Assembly (NCBI GenBank): GCA_900315485.1
Contig: OMZI01000026.1
Coordinates: 1 to 37,589 of the forward strand
Direction of reading: 5' to 3'
DNA: 37,589 nt
Source of the DNA: an uncultured Eubacteriales bacterium
GTDB lineage: Bacteria > Bacillota > Clostridia > Peptostreptococcales > Anaerovoracaceae
Of the stretch, positions 14,900 to 23,150 are shown one piece after another. Both the position numbers and the translations under genes were made by a program. Numbering within the stretch: position 1 is the stretch's first letter; the number at the start of each line of letters is the position of its first letter. Below the pieces are notes generated by a model. The model did not search any database, was not told where the DNA came from, and saw only the letters and a program-made list of their open reading frames with translations.

Positions 14900-16123
14900 A
14901 TGAGCAGAATATACAGAACAGATCAGTACGCCGTTACATGTGTAACAAAAGTAAGCGAAGTACAAGAAAAGAACGGACTGGACATCATTTCCTGTGAGGA
15001 TTCAGTCTTCTATCCGGAAGGCGGAGGACAGCCGAGCGACACCGGAACAGTGTCCCTTGGAGACAGACTGTTTGAAGTCACATCAGCTCATGACAAGAGC
15101 CTCGAAGGACCTGTGTGGCACTATACGGATGCACCGGCAGGAACCTTCCATGAAGGCGATGAAGTGACTCTGACTATAGACTGGGATGCCAGATTCATCA
15201 ACATGCAGAGACATCTCGGCGAGCATATGCTCAGCGGAGCATTCCACAATCTCTTCGGCGGAGTGAACAAGGGATTCCATATGGGCGAGGACTATATCAC
15301 CATCGATATAGATCTTGACGGCAGGATGCTTACGGAAGAGGAACTTGACCTTGCACAGAATATGGTAAACAGCGCTGTGTGGGCTGATCTTCCGGTAACG
15401 GTGACATGGTTCGATGATTATGAGTCATCGCTGGCACTTCCTGTAAGAAAGCAGGTGCCGCATGACGGCAGGGTCTCCGTTGTCACAGTAGGTGACATTG
15501 AAGATCCGTTCGACTGCATCGCATGCTGCGGTACACATCCTTCTTCCACGGGACAGGTGGGACTGGTGTCACTGTATAAATGTGAGCCGAACAAGGGCAT
15601 GAACAGGGTGTTCTTCGACTGCGGAAAGAAAGCCCTGGATAAGCTAACCGGGGATCATGCCATTCTCACAGGTGTTTCAAAGAGATACTCATGCAGCCCT
15701 GATGATCTTCCGTCAAGACTCGACAGCGAGGCGGAAAGCATAAGCGCTCTCAAGGGAAGAGTGGCGTCTTTCGCATCCTATGTATCCGAAAAGGAGAAAG
15801 AGGATATCCTGAGCCGGATACAGGCTGAAGGATGCAGGGCATACACTTATTCGACCCGCCTTCTCACAGCGGACGAGCTTCTCAAGCTCGGATTTGCGGT
15901 AATAAAGGAAGCTGACGGGATCCTGCTCATACTCATGCAGCCTGAAGCAAAGACCTGCCTGCTGCTTTCATCCGGAGATGTGAAATGCGGACAGTTTGTA
16001 AAGGAAAATGCCAGAACGTTCAACGGACGCGGGGGCGGAAGAGACGACAATGCGCGTGCACTCTTCACTGACGTAAAGGACATGAAGGCCTTTGCCACAG
16101 CGGCGTCTGAAGTGGTAAAATAG
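14900..16123 (+). CDS. Alanyl-tRNA editing protein (AlaX, long form with DHHA1-like C-terminus)
   Basis: A 407-residue protein homologous to the editing half of alanyl-tRNA synthetase. It hydrolyses Ser-tRNA(Ala) or Gly-tRNA(Ala) in trans. SVFYPEGGGQPSDTG is the conserved N-terminal motif. The zinc/editing site is His105-x3-His109 (HLGEH) plus Cys209-x3-His213 (CCGTH). The C-terminal GRGGGRDDNARALF is a DHHA1-like motif, giving the long AlaX form. The start is set at ATG 14900 (MSRIYRTDQY) with GAAGG upstream; an in-frame GTG at 14867 would add 11 residues with no homology and extend into the AT-rich region. Confidence 0.9.
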   Translation: MSRIYRTDQYAVTCVTKVSEVQEKNGLDIISCEDSVFYPEGGGQPSDTGTVSLGDRLFEVTSAHDKSLEGPVWHYTDAPAGTFHEGDEVTLTIDWDARFINMQRHLGEHMLSGAFHNLFGGVNKGFHMGEDYITIDIDLDGRMLTEEELDLAQNMVNSAVWADLPVTVTWFDDYESSLALPVRKQVPHDGRVSVVTVGDIEDPFDCIACCGTHPSSTGQVGLVSLYKCEPNKGMNRVFFDCGKKALDKLTGDHAILTGVSKRYSCSPDDLPSRLDSEAESISALKGRVASFASYVSEKEKEDILSRIQAEGCRAYTYSTRLLTADELLKLGFAVIKEADGILLILMQPEAKTCLLLSSGDVKCGQFVKENARTFNGRGGGRDDNARALFTDVKDMKAFATAASEVVK

Positions 16124-16135
16124 CATCAGAAAAAG

Positions 16136-16162
16136 GCAGTGCAGAGCTGAATAGCGCACTGC
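16136..16162 (+). other. Small hairpin in the leader of the cytidylate-kinase-like gene
   Basis: GCAGTGC (16136-16142) pairs with GCACTGC (16156-16162) around a 13-base loop. No T tract follows and the GGGAGGAG ribosome site begins a few bases later. It could modulate translation of the next gene or cap the upstream message. Confidence 0.35.
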
Positions 16163-16179
16163 AGCGGGAGGAGATAAAA

Positions 16180-16839
16180 ATGCTGGACCATAAGGTTATC
16201 ATAACTATAGACAGAGAATTCGGAAGCGGCGGACACGAGGTAGGAAGAAGACTTGCAGAAAGACTCGGAGTTCCTTTCTATGATGATGAGATCATAACAA
16301 GAGCTGCTGTGAATACCGGATATCATGAGGAATACATCAAGGCCAATGACGAGAAGGCGCCTGACTACACGGTATCCTCGCTTTTCACTGGCATCGATAC
16401 ATTCCAGCCTTCACCATTCTCCAGGATCCAGGAGGAGGAATTCAGGATCATCAGAGAGATCGCTCAGGAAGGCAGCTGCGTTATCGTGGGAAGAGCTGCT
16501 GACTATATCCTCAGCGACGAGGAGCATGTGAGCATTTTCATCTTTGCACCTATCGAGGAGAGAGTGAAGAGAAATCTCGAAGTTGCCAAGACAAGATTCC
16601 CTGACGAGAATGCAGATGCATACGCAATGGAGAAGAAGGTCAAGCAGATAGACAAGCAGCGCCGCAGATACTACGAGTTCTACACTGACAACAAGTGGGG
16701 CGGCAGAGATGTCTATGATCTTCTGATCAACACGAGCCGTGCAGGCGTCGAGGGTGCAGTCGACATTATCGAAGCATATATAAAGGGAGGCAAGGGCAAG
16801 GATCTGCTTTCGGATGTTCCTTTCCTGCCTGAAAAATAA
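16180..16839 (+). CDS. Cytidylate-kinase-like family protein
   Basis: A 219-residue P-loop nucleoside-kinase-fold protein of the Cytidylate_kin_2 type common in Clostridia. The start VIITIDREFGSGGHEVGRRLAE contains the variant P-loop (REFGSGGHEVG) with no usual GKS/T lysine, which is characteristic of this family and distinct from true Cmk. GSCVIVGRAADYIL and KQIDKQRRRYYEFYTDNKWG are further family motifs. It is presumed cytosolic. Its physiological substrate is not established, so it should not be called Cmk without testing. It has a strong GGGAGGAG ribosome site. Confidence 0.82.
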   Translation: MLDHKVIITIDREFGSGGHEVGRRLAERLGVPFYDDEIITRAAVNTGYHEEYIKANDEKAPDYTVSSLFTGIDTFQPSPFSRIQEEEFRIIREIAQEGSCVIVGRAADYILSDEEHVSIFIFAPIEERVKRNLEVAKTRFPDENADAYAMEKKVKQIDKQRRRYYEFYTDNKWGGRDVYDLLINTSRAGVEGAVDIIEAYIKGGKGKDLLSDVPFLPEK

Positions 16840-16888
16840 TCAGACAGGCCAGGGTGTGTAAGTGAACGGGTTTTCTCCCATAATTCGA

Positions 16889-16916
16889 TTGACATCAGCT
16901 AAAGTCTGACTATAAT
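16889..16916 (+). promoter_or_regulatory. metK promoter
   Basis: TTGACA (16889-16894), a 16-base spacer and TATAAT (16911-16916) match the sigma-A consensus perfectly at both hexamers. Transcription should begin near 16923, a few bases before the riboswitch P1 helix. Confidence 0.88.
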
Positions 16917-16924
16917 AAATAACA

Positions 16925-17034
16925 GCCTTATTAAGAGCGAGGGAGGGAATGGGCCCTGTGATCTCGCGGCAACCTCACCCGGGGGTGAAGGTGCCAATTC
17001 CCACGGGGAGCAGCCATTCCCCGGCAGATGAGGT
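16925..17034 (+). ncRNA. SAM-I (S-box) riboswitch upstream of metK
   Basis: The conserved SAM-I landmarks are present in order. P1 5' strand CCTTA (16926-16930) is followed by AAGAGCGAGGGAGGGAATGG, CCCTGTGAT, then CGGCAACC, GGTGCCAATTCC, a GGGGAGCAGCCATTCCCC-type P4 region, GGCAGATGAG and the P1 3' strand TGAGG (17029-17033). It binds S-adenosylmethionine and, with the terminator that follows, shuts off metK when SAM is plentiful. Confidence 0.95.
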
Positions 17035-17040
17035 CTGTGT

Positions 17041-17071
17041 ATCTCTCTGCGTGCGGCAGAGGGATTTTTTT
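17041..17071 (+). terminator. Riboswitch-controlled terminator
   Basis: ATCTCTCTGC (17041-17050) pairs with GCAGAGGGAT (17056-17065), with one G-T pair and a 5-base loop, followed by a run of seven T. It directly follows the SAM-I aptamer and precedes the metK start by 27 bases, so it is the expression platform. Confidence 0.9.
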
Positions 17072-17097
17072 ATGGCTGAGAACAGGGGATCATATAA

Positions 17098-18294
17098 ATG
17101 AGAAGATTATTTACATCAGAATCAGTAACAGAAGGACATCCGGATAAGGTGTGCGATCAGGTATCCGATGCGGTGCTTGACGCCATTCTGGCGCAGGACC
17201 CTAAGGCACACGTTGCCTGCGAGTGCGCTACCAAGACCGGCTTCCTGATGATATTCGGAGAAGCCTCCGGAAACTTTGACGTTGACTATGAGTCTATCGC
17301 AAGAAAGACTATCTGCGAGATAGGCTATGACTCAGACGACGTATGTTTTGACGGAAACACCTGTGACATCATCGTTCATATGGAAGAGCAGTCCGCAGAC
17401 ATCGCAATGGGAGTCAATGAGTCCTATGAGAGCAAGGAAGGCAGCCAGAAGGGCGAGGATGCTCTTATCGGAGCAGGAGACCAGGGCATGATGTTCGGTT
17501 ATGCCTGCACAGAGACGAAGGAGCTCATGCCTATGTCGGCACAGCTTGCCCACAGCATTGCCAAGAAGCTCGCTGCAGTCAGAAAGGACGGCACTCTGCC
17601 ATACCTCGGACCTGACGGAAAGACACAGGTCACAGTCGAGTATGATGACGGTGAGATCGTAAGAATCGACACAGTAGTAGTTTCCACACAGCACAGTGCT
17701 GACGTCAGCCTCGAGCAGGTAAGAGAGGACATGATGAAGTATGTCATCAGACCTGTTATTCCTGAAGACCTCCTGGACGGAGAGACCAAGTTCTACGTCA
17801 ACCCTACAGGCAGATTCGTCATTGGCGGACCTATGGGAGACTCCGGACTTACCGGAAGAAAGATCATAGTTGACACATACGGCGGACACTCATCACACGG
17901 CGGCGGCGCTTTCTCGGGCAAGGACCCTACGAAGGTAGACAGGTCAGCTGCCTACATGGCACGCTACATCGCAAAGAACATTGTTGCAGCCGGTATCGCT
18001 GACGTATGCGAGATCCAGCTTGCCTATGCTATCGGCGTTGCAGAGCCTGTATCAGTAAGCGTTGATACATTCGGAACAAGCCTCTTCAGCGACGAGAAGA
18101 TCGCAGTGCTTATCCGCGAGTACTTCGACATGAGACCTGCTGCTATCATCAGAAAGCTTGAACTTGACAGGCCTCAGTACAGACATCTTGCGGCATACGG
18201 CCACATGGGCAGAACCGATCTCGACGTCAAGTGGGAGAAGACAGACATGGCTGACGTTCTCAAGAGAGCCATCAGCGGAGCAAGCGACAAGTAA
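17098..18294 (+). CDS. metK: S-adenosylmethionine synthetase
   Basis: A 398-residue enzyme making SAM from methionine and ATP. Family motifs are [17 protein letters not shown] (about 6-22), the signature [30 protein letters not shown], and the Gly-rich [16 protein letters not shown] near the active site. Length and motifs are normal. It is expressed from its own promoter through the SAM-I riboswitch and is followed by a large hairpin, so it is probably transcribed alone. Confidence 0.97.
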   Translation: MRRLFTSESVTEGHPDKVCDQVSDAVLDAILAQDPKAHVACECATKTGFLMIFGEASGNFDVDYESIARKTICEIGYDSDDVCFDGNTCDIIVHMEEQSADIAMGVNESYESKEGSQKGEDALIGAGDQGMMFGYACTETKELMPMSAQLAHSIAKKLAAVRKDGTLPYLGPDGKTQVTVEYDDGEIVRIDTVVVSTQHSADVSLEQVREDMMKYVIRPVIPEDLLDGETKFYVNPTGRFVIGGPMGDSGLTGRKIIVDTYGGHSSHGGGAFSGKDPTKVDRSAAYMARYIAKNIVAAGIADVCEIQLAYAIGVAEPVSVSVDTFGTSLFSDEKIAVLIREYFDMRPAAIIRKLELDRPQYRHLAAYGHMGRTDLDVKWEKTDMADVLKRAISGASDK

Positions 18295-18338
18295 GGTTTC
18301 CTTCGGATCATACGGCGTTGCCGTATGGACGGAAACCT
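18294..18338 (+). terminator. Hairpin after metK, probable terminator
   Basis: AGGTTTCC (18294-18301) pairs with GGAAACCT (18331-18338), and the inner CATACGGC (18309-18316) pairs with GCCGTATG (18320-18327) around GTT. The T tract is poor (TTCTAATT), so termination may be incomplete and dut may receive readthrough. Confidence 0.6.
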
Positions 18339-18340
18339 TC

Positions 18341-18367
18341 TAATTCGCTCCACAAGGTCGCGAATTA
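18341..18367. repeat. Inverted repeat upstream of dut
   Basis: TAATTCGC (18341-18348) and GCGAATTA (18360-18367) are exact reverse complements with an 11-base spacer, starting two bases after the metK hairpin and ending 16 bases before the dut ATG. It may be an operator or a second RNA hairpin close to the dut ribosome site (GGG, about 18374-18376). Confidence 0.5.
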
Positions 18368-18383
18368 AAACAGGGTAATAAGA

Positions 18384-18902
18384 ATGTCACACTTTGAGAA
18401 AGTATCATATGAACAGTGGAAGAAGGACTGCGGCATCAAGGGGCTCCCGGACAGGGAACTCAGGGAATGGTATGATGCGATAAAGCTGCCAAAACAGGCA
18501 ACGGCATCATCTGCCGGCTGCGACTTCTTCATGCCGTTCAATCTGAATTTTGAGCCGGGCTCGAGATTCAGGATCGCTACGGGTATCCGCTGGGTCACAG
18601 ACAGAGACGGTGCGGACAGGGGCAAAGTGCTTATGATAGTCCCGAGGAGCGGTCTGGGGTTTAAATATGGCATCAGGCTTACCAATACTGTAGGTATAAT
18701 CGATGCTGACTACTGCGACTCTGACAATGAGGGCCACATAATAATCAGCATGGATAACCCGTCAGAACAGACAGTACCGCTGCCTGAGGGCAAAGCGTTC
18801 GCTCAGGGCATTGTCGTCACCTATGACATTCCGGAGGGTGCTGAGTCTGGTGAGGCAAGGTCGGGCGGTTTTGGCAGTACGGACCGCAGTACCGGGAAAT
18901 AA
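18384..18902 (+). CDS. dut: dUTP diphosphatase-like protein
   Basis: A 172-residue trimeric-type dUTPase that would hydrolyse dUTP to dUMP, keeping uracil out of DNA and supplying dTMP synthesis. The five motifs can be followed: SAGCDFFMP (motif 1), PRSGLGFKYGIRLTNTVG (motif 2), IIDADYCDSDNEG (motif 3, with the catalytic Asp), GKAFAQGIVV (motif 4) and RSGGFGSTDR (motif 5). It is longer than the usual 145-155 residues because of an N-terminal extension of about 40. The related dCTP deaminase is less likely given motif 5. Its stop is followed at once by the next ATG. Confidence 0.85.
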   Translation: MSHFEKVSYEQWKKDCGIKGLPDRELREWYDAIKLPKQATASSAGCDFFMPFNLNFEPGSRFRIATGIRWVTDRDGADRGKVLMIVPRSGLGFKYGIRLTNTVGIIDADYCDSDNEGHIIISMDNPSEQTVPLPEGKAFAQGIVVTYDIPEGAESGEARSGGFGSTDRSTGK

Positions 18903-20213
18903 ATGAGCAGACATAACAGCAGGAACATAATTGAATATGCAGACGCAGTCATCGTGGGAGCAGGCGCTTCCGGACTTGCTGCGGCAATAGAACTCAGGAT
19001 GAATGATCCTTCGCTGAGCGTAGTGATCATTGAAAAGAATGATGTGCCTGCACGCAAGATAAGAGCTACCGGAAACGGCCGCTGCAACATCACCAACCGC
19101 GATGCAGAGGGCTATACGGAGATAATGAAGTTCTTCACCTCTATCGGGCTCGTCACAAGGACTTATGATAACGGACTGGTATATCCTTATTCAGAGTCGG
19201 CTGCTGATGCAGCTGAGCTTCTCATAAGCCGTGCGGAAGAACTCGGGGTAAGGATCATAACAGATGCAGAGGTCACTTCGGCATGTGCCGCAGGAGACTC
19301 CCGTTTTGCGACTTCCTTTGAACTGAAGACAGCGGACGGAAGAGGATCCCGCACCATCACATCGGAATATCTCATCCTGGCATGCGGCGGCAAGGCAGGC
19401 CCTATGTTCGGCACGACAGGGGACGGCTACGGCATCGCAAGGAGTTTTGGTCACAGCATCGTGACTCCTGTACCGGTCCTGACACCTGTGGAATGCAGGG
19501 AGTGGGGCAGCAGGGATGAGAATGACGCCGTGTGTCTGGCAGGGACAAGGACAAGAGGAACTGTCGCTCTCATTAAGAATACGGATGATGCTGGGTGTTC
19601 AGTTGACGGCGCGGAGCTGTTCATGGAAACAGGTGAGATACAGTTCACTAAATACGGCCTGTCCGGTATATGCATCTTCAATATGACCAGGCATATGAGA
19701 TATGACAGGTCGAAGGGCGAGAGCCTGGAAGACTTTGCTGTAAGGACAGATCTTTTCCCTGACGGAGATATAACGGAGTTTCTGAGAGACAGACAAAAGC
19801 ATGCCTTTTCCGGAGAGAAGACTGCTGATGTTCTCAGGACAGTCCTCAAGGCAAACATAGCCGGATATGTACTTAAAAAGGCGTGCGGAGAAGCATGCGA
19901 TGAGAATCTTGCTGAGAAGGAAGTCGGGGATCTCACAGATGCTGACATACTCGCGATATCCCATCAGGTACACGGGCTCACGTTCCATCCTGAGAGACTT
20001 AAGGGCTGGAAGGAAGCGCAGGCGACATCAGGCGGAGTCAGTCTTGATGAGCTTGACCCGGTCACAGGCGGCTCGCTTATAACCCCGGGCCTGTTCATAA
20101 CAGGAGAGCTTGCGGACAGAGACTATATGTGCGGAGGATATAACCTCAGCAATGCATGGCTGACAGGGATCGGGGCGGCACATGCTATCCTGACGTCTGA
20201 CAGTCATAAGTGA
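18903..20213 (+). CDS. HI0933/YhiN-family FAD flavoprotein
   Basis: A 436-residue NAD(P)/FAD-dependent oxidoreductase-like protein. The dinucleotide-binding motif is VIVGAGASGLAAAIEL (about 16-31). The family signature RKIRATGNGRCNITN follows at about 50-65, and TGELADRDYMCGGYNL near the C-terminus is also characteristic. This is the BaiN-like/HI0933 family, whose cellular role is mostly unknown. It directly abuts dut, implying cotranscription. A terminator lies downstream. Confidence 0.9.
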   Translation: MSRHNSRNIIEYADAVIVGAGASGLAAAIELRMNDPSLSVVIIEKNDVPARKIRATGNGRCNITNRDAEGYTEIMKFFTSIGLVTRTYDNGLVYPYSESAADAAELLISRAEELGVRIITDAEVTSACAAGDSRFATSFELKTADGRGSRTITSEYLILACGGKAGPMFGTTGDGYGIARSFGHSIVTPVPVLTPVECREWGSRDENDAVCLAGTRTRGTVALIKNTDDAGCSVDGAELFMETGEIQFTKYGLSGICIFNMTRHMRYDRSKGESLEDFAVRTDLFPDGDITEFLRDRQKHAFSGEKTADVLRTVLKANIAGYVLKKACGEACDENLAEKEVGDLTDADILAISHQVHGLTFHPERLKGWKEAQATSGGVSLDELDPVTGGSLITPGLFITGELADRDYMCGGYNLSNAWLTGIGAAHAILTSDSHK

Positions 20214-20238
20214 ATATATTAATCGGTGAAAACCGCTG

Positions 20239-20263
20239 CAGCCCGCTTCAAGCGGGCTGTTTT
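20239..20263 (+). terminator. Rho-independent terminator after the HI0933-family gene
   Basis: CAGCCCGC (20239-20246) pairs perfectly with GCGGGCTG (20252-20259) around TTCAA and is followed by TTTT. It ends five bases before the -10 element of the next gene, so terminator and promoter nearly overlap. Confidence 0.85.
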
Positions 20264-20267
20264 CGTG

Positions 20268-20273
20268 TATAAT
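20268..20273 (+). promoter_or_regulatory. -10 element giving a possibly leaderless transcript
   Basis: TATAAT lies six bases upstream of the ATG at 20280, so transcription would be expected to start at or beside the A of the start codon. No ribosome site is visible before that ATG. The matching -35 region falls in the terminator stem and is poor. Confidence 0.5.
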
Positions 20274-20279
20274 GTACCC

Positions 20280-21905
20280 ATGAAATACAGGATCAATGAG
20301 ATAAAAACAGATATAGACGTCCCTGTGAGCGATCTGCCGGGACTGATCGCGCACAGGACAGGACTCAGACGGGACGACATCTCCAGGTGGGAGATAAGAC
20401 GCAAGTCGATCGATTCAAGAAAGAAGCCGCATATACAGTTTGTATATACGGTCGATTTTACGTCGGACAGGAAGATAAAACGCAAAGTAAACGGTCTCTC
20501 TCAGGTGGATGAAGCCGCAGAGAGAGTAGTTCCGCCGGAGCAGGGCTCTGCGAAAATGAAAGGGAGGCCGGTCATCGCCGGAGCAGGTCCGTGTGGTCTG
20601 TTTGCAGGACTTGAGCTTGCAAAGCTTGGCTACAGACCGGTCATCATTGAAAGAGGACCTTCAATGGATGACAGGGCTGAGGCGGTAGAACGGTTCAGAC
20701 GCGAAGGGGTGCTTGACCCGGATGCCAACATGCTGTTCGGCGAAGGCGGCGCAGGAACGTTCTCTGACGGTAAGATAGGCACCGGTATCAAAGACAGCCT
20801 TATAAGACAGGTGCTCGCTGAATTCCGTGATGCAGGCGCAGGTGATGAGATAATGTATCTCGCCAAGCCTCACATAGGCACGGATTTGCTGAGAACTGTG
20901 ATTGTCAATATACGCAGAAAGATCGAAAGCCTCGGCGGCGAAGTCAGGTTCAATACAAGACTCGATTCACTGCTTACTGAGAACGGACATCTCAAAGGGA
21001 TCACAGTGACTCATGTCAAAGGGGAGAGCGTGAATAACAGCCGCGCTGATGCGTCTGAAACAATAGAGACAGACACTCTCATCCTGGCTGTCGGACACAG
21101 CGCAAGGGATACTTTTGCCATGATAAACGATGCCGGGATAGGGATGCAGCAGAAGCCGTTCTCCATAGGCGTAAGGATGGAGCATCCGCAGACAGTCATA
21201 GATGCCGCCCAGTACGGACCGGAGAACTGCGGCAGGGTAACAGATGCCCTGAGTGCTGAGAAGGAGCCGGGAAGGCTTCCTCCGGCTGACTATAAGATAA
21301 ACTACCGTGCATCGAACGGGCGCGGCGTGTATTCCTTCTGCATGTGCCCGGGCGGTGAAGTTGTCGTGTGCACTACGGCGGAAGGAGAGCTGTGTGTCAA
21401 CGGCATGAGCAGACGGAGAAGAGACAGCGGAACAGCAAACAGCGGGATCCTCTGCGATGTAAAGACGGAGGATTTCGGTTCTGATGATGTTCTTGCAGGT
21501 GTAAGGTTCCAGGAGAAGTACGAGAGACTGGCATTCCTGAACGGAGGCAGTGACTTTACTCCGCCGCGCTGCAGCATGAAGGACTTCCTGGAAGGAGAAT
21601 CCGGCCCGGCCTGCAGCGTGATCGACTCTCTCCCGGGATTTGCGTCGGAAGCACTGCGCGAAGCCGTACCGCATTTTGCCCGCAGAATACACGGATATGA
21701 TGATCCGGACGGTGTCGTCACAGCAGTTGAGACCCGGAGCTCTTCCCCTGTAAGGATAGTGAGAGGAGAAACGGGCGAGAGCAGCATAGGCGGGATATAT
21801 CCTGCCGGTGAGGGCGCCGGGTATGCAGGCGGGATCACTTCGGCAGCGTGCGACGGTATAAGGGCTGCATGGCATATCGTTGAGAAATATGCCTGCCCGG
21901 AGTAG
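20280..21905 (+). CDS. FAD-dependent dehydrogenase of the COG2509 type
   Basis: A 541-residue flavoprotein. The N-terminal 90 residues form a small alpha/beta domain (MKYRINEIKTDIDVP, then RRKSIDSRKKPHIQFVYTVDF from about 41) characteristic of this uncharacterised family. The FAD-binding motif VIAGAGPCGLFAGLELAKLG is at about 98-117, followed by NMLFGEGGAGTFSDGKIGTG. YPAGEGAGYAGGITSAACDG near the end is the second FAD-contact motif. The start is ATG 20280, where homology begins; an upstream in-frame ATG at 20226 lies before the terminator and is not credible. The reaction is unknown. Confidence 0.9.
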   Translation: MKYRINEIKTDIDVPVSDLPGLIAHRTGLRRDDISRWEIRRKSIDSRKKPHIQFVYTVDFTSDRKIKRKVNGLSQVDEAAERVVPPEQGSAKMKGRPVIAGAGPCGLFAGLELAKLGYRPVIIERGPSMDDRAEAVERFRREGVLDPDANMLFGEGGAGTFSDGKIGTGIKDSLIRQVLAEFRDAGAGDEIMYLAKPHIGTDLLRTVIVNIRRKIESLGGEVRFNTRLDSLLTENGHLKGITVTHVKGESVNNSRADASETIETDTLILAVGHSARDTFAMINDAGIGMQQKPFSIGVRMEHPQTVIDAAQYGPENCGRVTDALSAEKEPGRLPPADYKINYRASNGRGVYSFCMCPGGEVVVCTTAEGELCVNGMSRRRRDSGTANSGILCDVKTEDFGSDDVLAGVRFQEKYERLAFLNGGSDFTPPRCSMKDFLEGESGPACSVIDSLPGFASEALREAVPHFARRIHGYDDPDGVVTAVETRSSSPVRIVRGETGESSIGGIYPAGEGAGYAGGITSAACDGIRAAWHIVEKYACPE

Positions 21906-21982
21906 AATTTACATAAGAAGGCTGCTGAGAGGCAGCATAACAGCAACAGCAGGCAGCACCGGAGAACAGGAAAGGAAAGAAC

Positions 21983-22180
21983 ATGGCAACAGTAGAAGAG
22001 CTGGTAAAGCAGTATGACACAGACCCTGAACTCAGGAAGGAAGTGGATGGCATCCTCGCTGACGGCAAGATCACTATGAAGGAATTCCTGACGTTCGCAA
22101 GCGACCATGATGTCGACGTTTCACTCAAGGACATGCCGAAGATCATAGCTGAGGCGAAGAAACTGGGACTTATAAAGTAA
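21983..22180 (+). CDS. Small acidic protein, Nif11-like pattern
   Basis: A 65-residue soluble protein with a good GGAAAGGAAAG ribosome site. The arrangement TDPELRKEVD, then EFLTFASDHDVDVSLKDM, resembles the Nif11 domain pattern (helix, DPEL, hydrophobic helix, Ala-x-x-x-Gly-like turn, D-V-S). The match is by eye only and there is no Gly-Gly leader cleavage site or nearby peptide-modifying enzyme. It may simply be a conserved small protein of Clostridia. Three hairpins follow its stop codon. Confidence 0.65.
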   Translation: MATVEELVKQYDTDPELRKEVDGILADGKITMKEFLTFASDHDVDVSLKDMPKIIAEAKKLGLIK

Positions 22181-22249
22181 CGGCAGCAATCCAACTGCCG
22201 GGCATCCTGCAGCCACAGGTTGCGGGATGATTTCGGGACATTTTGTCCC
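22181..22249 (+). other. Three consecutive hairpins after the small acidic protein
   Basis: CGGCAG (22181-22186) pairs with CTGCCG (22195-22200). CATCCTGCAGCC (22203-22214) pairs with GGTTGCGGGATG (22218-22229), with G-T pairs. GGGACA (22235-22240) pairs with TGTCCC (22244-22249). None has a proper T tract, so this may be a structured 3' end or a leader for the next gene. Confidence 0.45.
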
Positions 22250-22340
22250 ATATCTCTGACAGCACATGATACCTTCAGATTGCAGTGGTATTATAGTGCT
22301 GTTTTTCTGATGGAACCATTTCTTCAGAAATAAAAAATGT

Positions 22341-23150
22341 ATGAAAACGGGGGGACCGGAGTTGAAGGAAAAAATAACATATGCGGTATACAGGATCATC
22401 CGGTTCTTCATATGGCTTTTCTATCCTGAGATAAAGTCAGAGGGGACCGGGAACCTTCCTGATGAGGCTGTCATCGCTGTCGGCAACCATGCCAAGATGA
22501 ACGGACCGATATCCTGCGAGCTGTATTTTCCGCGTGAACACAGCACCTGGACGGCGGGGCAGATGATGAAGCTCAGAGAAGTGCCTGATTACGCATACAC
22601 GGACTTCTGGGGGGAGAAGCCTGCATATATCAAATGGGCATTCAGAATACTGTCGTATATAATTGCGCCGCTTGCTGTATGCATATTCAACAATGCAAAA
22701 TGCATTGGCGTTTATCATGACACAAGACTTCTCTCAACATTCAGAGATACCGTAAGAAAGCTTGAAGAGGGGACGGATATCGTCATCTTCCCTGAACACA
22801 ATGTCCCGTACAACAATCTTGTGTGGGAGTTTCAGGACAGGTTCGTCGATGTGGCGAAGATGTATTACCGCAGGACAGGCAGGGAAGTGTGCTTTGTCCC
22901 GATGTATACGGCACCGAGGCTCAGGAAGCTGTATTTCGGAAAGCCTGTAAGATATGATCACAGCGCGCCGGCAGAACAGGAAAGAAAGCGCATAGCCAAG
23001 GCTATGATGGACGGCATAACAGAGATCGCAAGGAGCCTTCCGGAACATACGGTGGTCCCGTATCCTAACATGCCGTCAGGACAGTATCCGACAAACAGGG
23101 AGTATAAGGAGAATGAGCAGGTTCGGTTCGAACAGCTTCAGTATGAATAG
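22341..23150 (+). CDS. PlsC-like acyltransferase with altered HX4D motif
   Basis: A 269-residue protein related to 1-acyl-glycerol-3-phosphate acyltransferases. Motif I is VGNHAKMNG: His50 is present, but the Asp five residues on, which activates it, is Gly55. Motif II is visible as GVYHDTR and motif III as IFPEHN (Glu152). One or two membrane-associated segments lie at about 12-28 and 100-118. The departure in motif I suggests a divergent subfamily or altered chemistry. The true start may be TTG 22362, which has a GGGGGG site, since ATG 22341 has none. It overlaps the next gene, a PAP2-type phosphatase, so both probably act on phospholipids. Confidence 0.72.
   Translation: MKTGGPELKEKITYAVYRIIRFFIWLFYPEIKSEGTGNLPDEAVIAVGNHAKMNGPISCELYFPREHSTWTAGQMMKLREVPDYAYTDFWGEKPAYIKWAFRILSYIIAPLAVCIFNNAKCIGVYHDTRLLSTFRDTVRKLEEGTDIVIFPEHNVPYNNLVWEFQDRFVDVAKMYYRRTGREVCFVPMYTAPRLRKLYFGKPVRYDHSAPAEQERKRIAKAMMDGITEIARSLPEHTVVPYPNMPSGQYPTNREYKENEQVRFEQLQYE

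Noticed and set aside
20967-21875. 302-codon open frame on the minus strand
   Set aside because: It is antisense to the FAD dehydrogenase, shows no family motif and no ribosome site.
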